NCBI RefSeq assembly: GCF_041146395.1
Contig: NC_091012.1
Span: 11,212,193-11,276,192 of the forward strand
Length of the DNA: 64,000 nt
Direction of reading: 5' to 3'
Source of the DNA: Eulemur rufifrons
Taxonomy: Eukaryota; Chordata; Mammalia; Primates; Lemuridae
In this document: piece by piece, positions 62,881-64,000 of the stretch
Layout: the number at the start of each line of letters is the position of its first letter
Position numbering within the stretch: position 1 is the stretch's first letter
Notes under the pieces: model-generated
Databases searched by the model: none
Told to the model about the DNA's origin: nothing
Seen by the model: the letters and a program-made list of their open reading frames with translations, nothing else
Made by a program: the position numbers and the translations under genes

Positions 62881-64000
62881 CTAAAGAGATAATTAGAAAA
62901 CTTTTCAAAAATCACCTTCAAATAACAAAATTGTTTCTCTCATAAAATAATACAAATTCAAACAACAAATACATTGTGAATTTAAGACTATTTCCTTCAC
63001 CACTCACATAGATAGGATAAAGCAATCACTGATAACAAACCAGCACACGCACGCACACACATACACACACACGATAAGTCCTGAACAAGCATGGACAATG
63101 TAAGTCCTGAACCATGTATGAGCAATTTTTATAAAGTCAAAAAACATACAGATATTTTATAGGCAACATACATATGCCCAATGCATATAGAAATCATGTA
63201 CCACATTATTTTAAGTGTACAGAGCTGAACATTATCATCCATTTCATAATATTCAAGCTCAAAATAAAAAATACAATGCACTCATCTGAGAAAACATACA
63301 CTCAAAAGAAACACAGTAATATGGACTTGAAAACAAGAATAAGAGAAATTTTGATACATAAAATACTGAAGATAACATAGATATACTATTTAAAAATAAT
63401 TCTTTAGTCTTTTCTCTCTGTACTTTAATGGATGCAAATAAAAATAATTCTTTAGCAATAAATTAAGACCCTGTCTCAAAAAGAAGTAATACTTTCGATA
63501 TCTACAATTTTTAATTGCATGCTGCCATGAAGATTGGTGCTATTTTTACATAAAATATAGAAGCAATAATACAGCCTTTTGAAGTTAAGAAATGCTTGGC
63601 ATTTCCAAATGAACAACATAAATGTTGTAAAATATGGTATAAATTACTGAAATAAAAATTAAAATTTTGGGATTAAATTATGCCATCATTTAAATATAGG
63701 CTGAGAAAATGGATATTAATTTTAATGATTTCTTCTTGCCTACAATAAACTTGAACTTAAATCCAAACATTTTAATAAATATTTGGTGCCCACTAGTAAT
63801 CTAATTTGCTTCTTACATAACAGGTAAATTTAGCACTTTATTTCAAAACTTTTGAGTCTAAGAACCATGAACAAATTTGACATATATTTCAGAAAGTGAA
63901 ACATATAGCAGAGTAACATAAGAGAGATGACACAATAGGAGGTCTCCCAGTCATATCCCCACAGCATAATGTGATAGCCATGCTCAAACAAAGCAGCCTT
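62881..64000. other. AT-rich sequence with a (CA)n tract; nothing else recognised
   Basis: A CA-rich microsatellite lies at about 63041-63072. A 16-bp direct repeat (AAAAATAATTCTTTAG) occurs at 63392-63407 and 63440-63455. No frame, splice signal or repeat family was recognised to the window end. Confidence 0.4.

Overview
This window is mammalian nuclear DNA, almost certainly from a strepsirrhine primate (lemur or loris type). The evidence is the dimeric Alu SINEs with the strepsirrhine-style linker between monomers and a right arm reading 'gtgagctaggctgacgcca', and young LINE-1 copies whose 3' UTR ends 'cataataagatgaaataaa', together with older mammal-wide repeats (L2, MIR, Tigger). There are no bacterial operons, CRISPR arrays or complete RNA genes. 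By my reading well over half of the sequence is transposable-element material, so most long open frames are LINE-1 pieces or their shadows.

Layout. 1-1242 is the intact 5' end of a minus-strand LINE-1 that runs off the left edge. 1243-6374 is decayed LINE-1 debris and the intron before the only convincing host coding exon. 6375-7582 is the last exon of a KRAB-type C2H2 zinc-finger gene of the ZNF91-like clade, with ten intact fingers closed by a TAG. Behind it (7583-8545) lies a dead extension of the array with further stops and frameshifts. 8546-11164 is featureless. 11165-21060 is a stack of antisense LINE-1s with small retrocopies and DNA transposons. 21269-25520 is a nested set: an old LINE-1 split by an endogenous retrovirus whose 3' LTR is split by another LTR, with a tiny mariner-type MITE in its interior. 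25739-36162 holds five Alus, several LINE-1 fragments, MIRs and an L2. 37340-39800 is an antisense LINE-1 carrying a 36-bp copy of the 5' half of tRNA-Glu. 39917-41401 is a young LINE-1, followed directly by a broken retrocopy of DLG5 (41915-43148). 46382-49110 is a near-complete Tigger transposon with a dead transposase. 50528-51462 is a twin-primed LINE-1. 51473-56607 contains splice-like exons of a gene I cannot name, one of them apparently split by a young LINE-1 (54854-56545). 56963-59320 holds two ERV LTRs, and the rest is old LINE-1.

The zinc-finger exon is the only likely functional host gene; its KRAB exons must lie upstream of the window. KRAB zinc-finger proteins typically silence retroelements, so a finger array beside many LINE-1s and LTRs is typical context rather than proof of a target. 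I see no convincing new multi-gene system. The most interesting items are the stop codon duplicated inside the finger array, the tRNA-Glu half insertion, an apparent poly(A)-only insertion, a 74-bp mariner-type MITE, two 5'-inverted LINE-1s, the DLG5 retrocopy with unexplained flanks, and the unnamed exon chain broken by a LINE-1.
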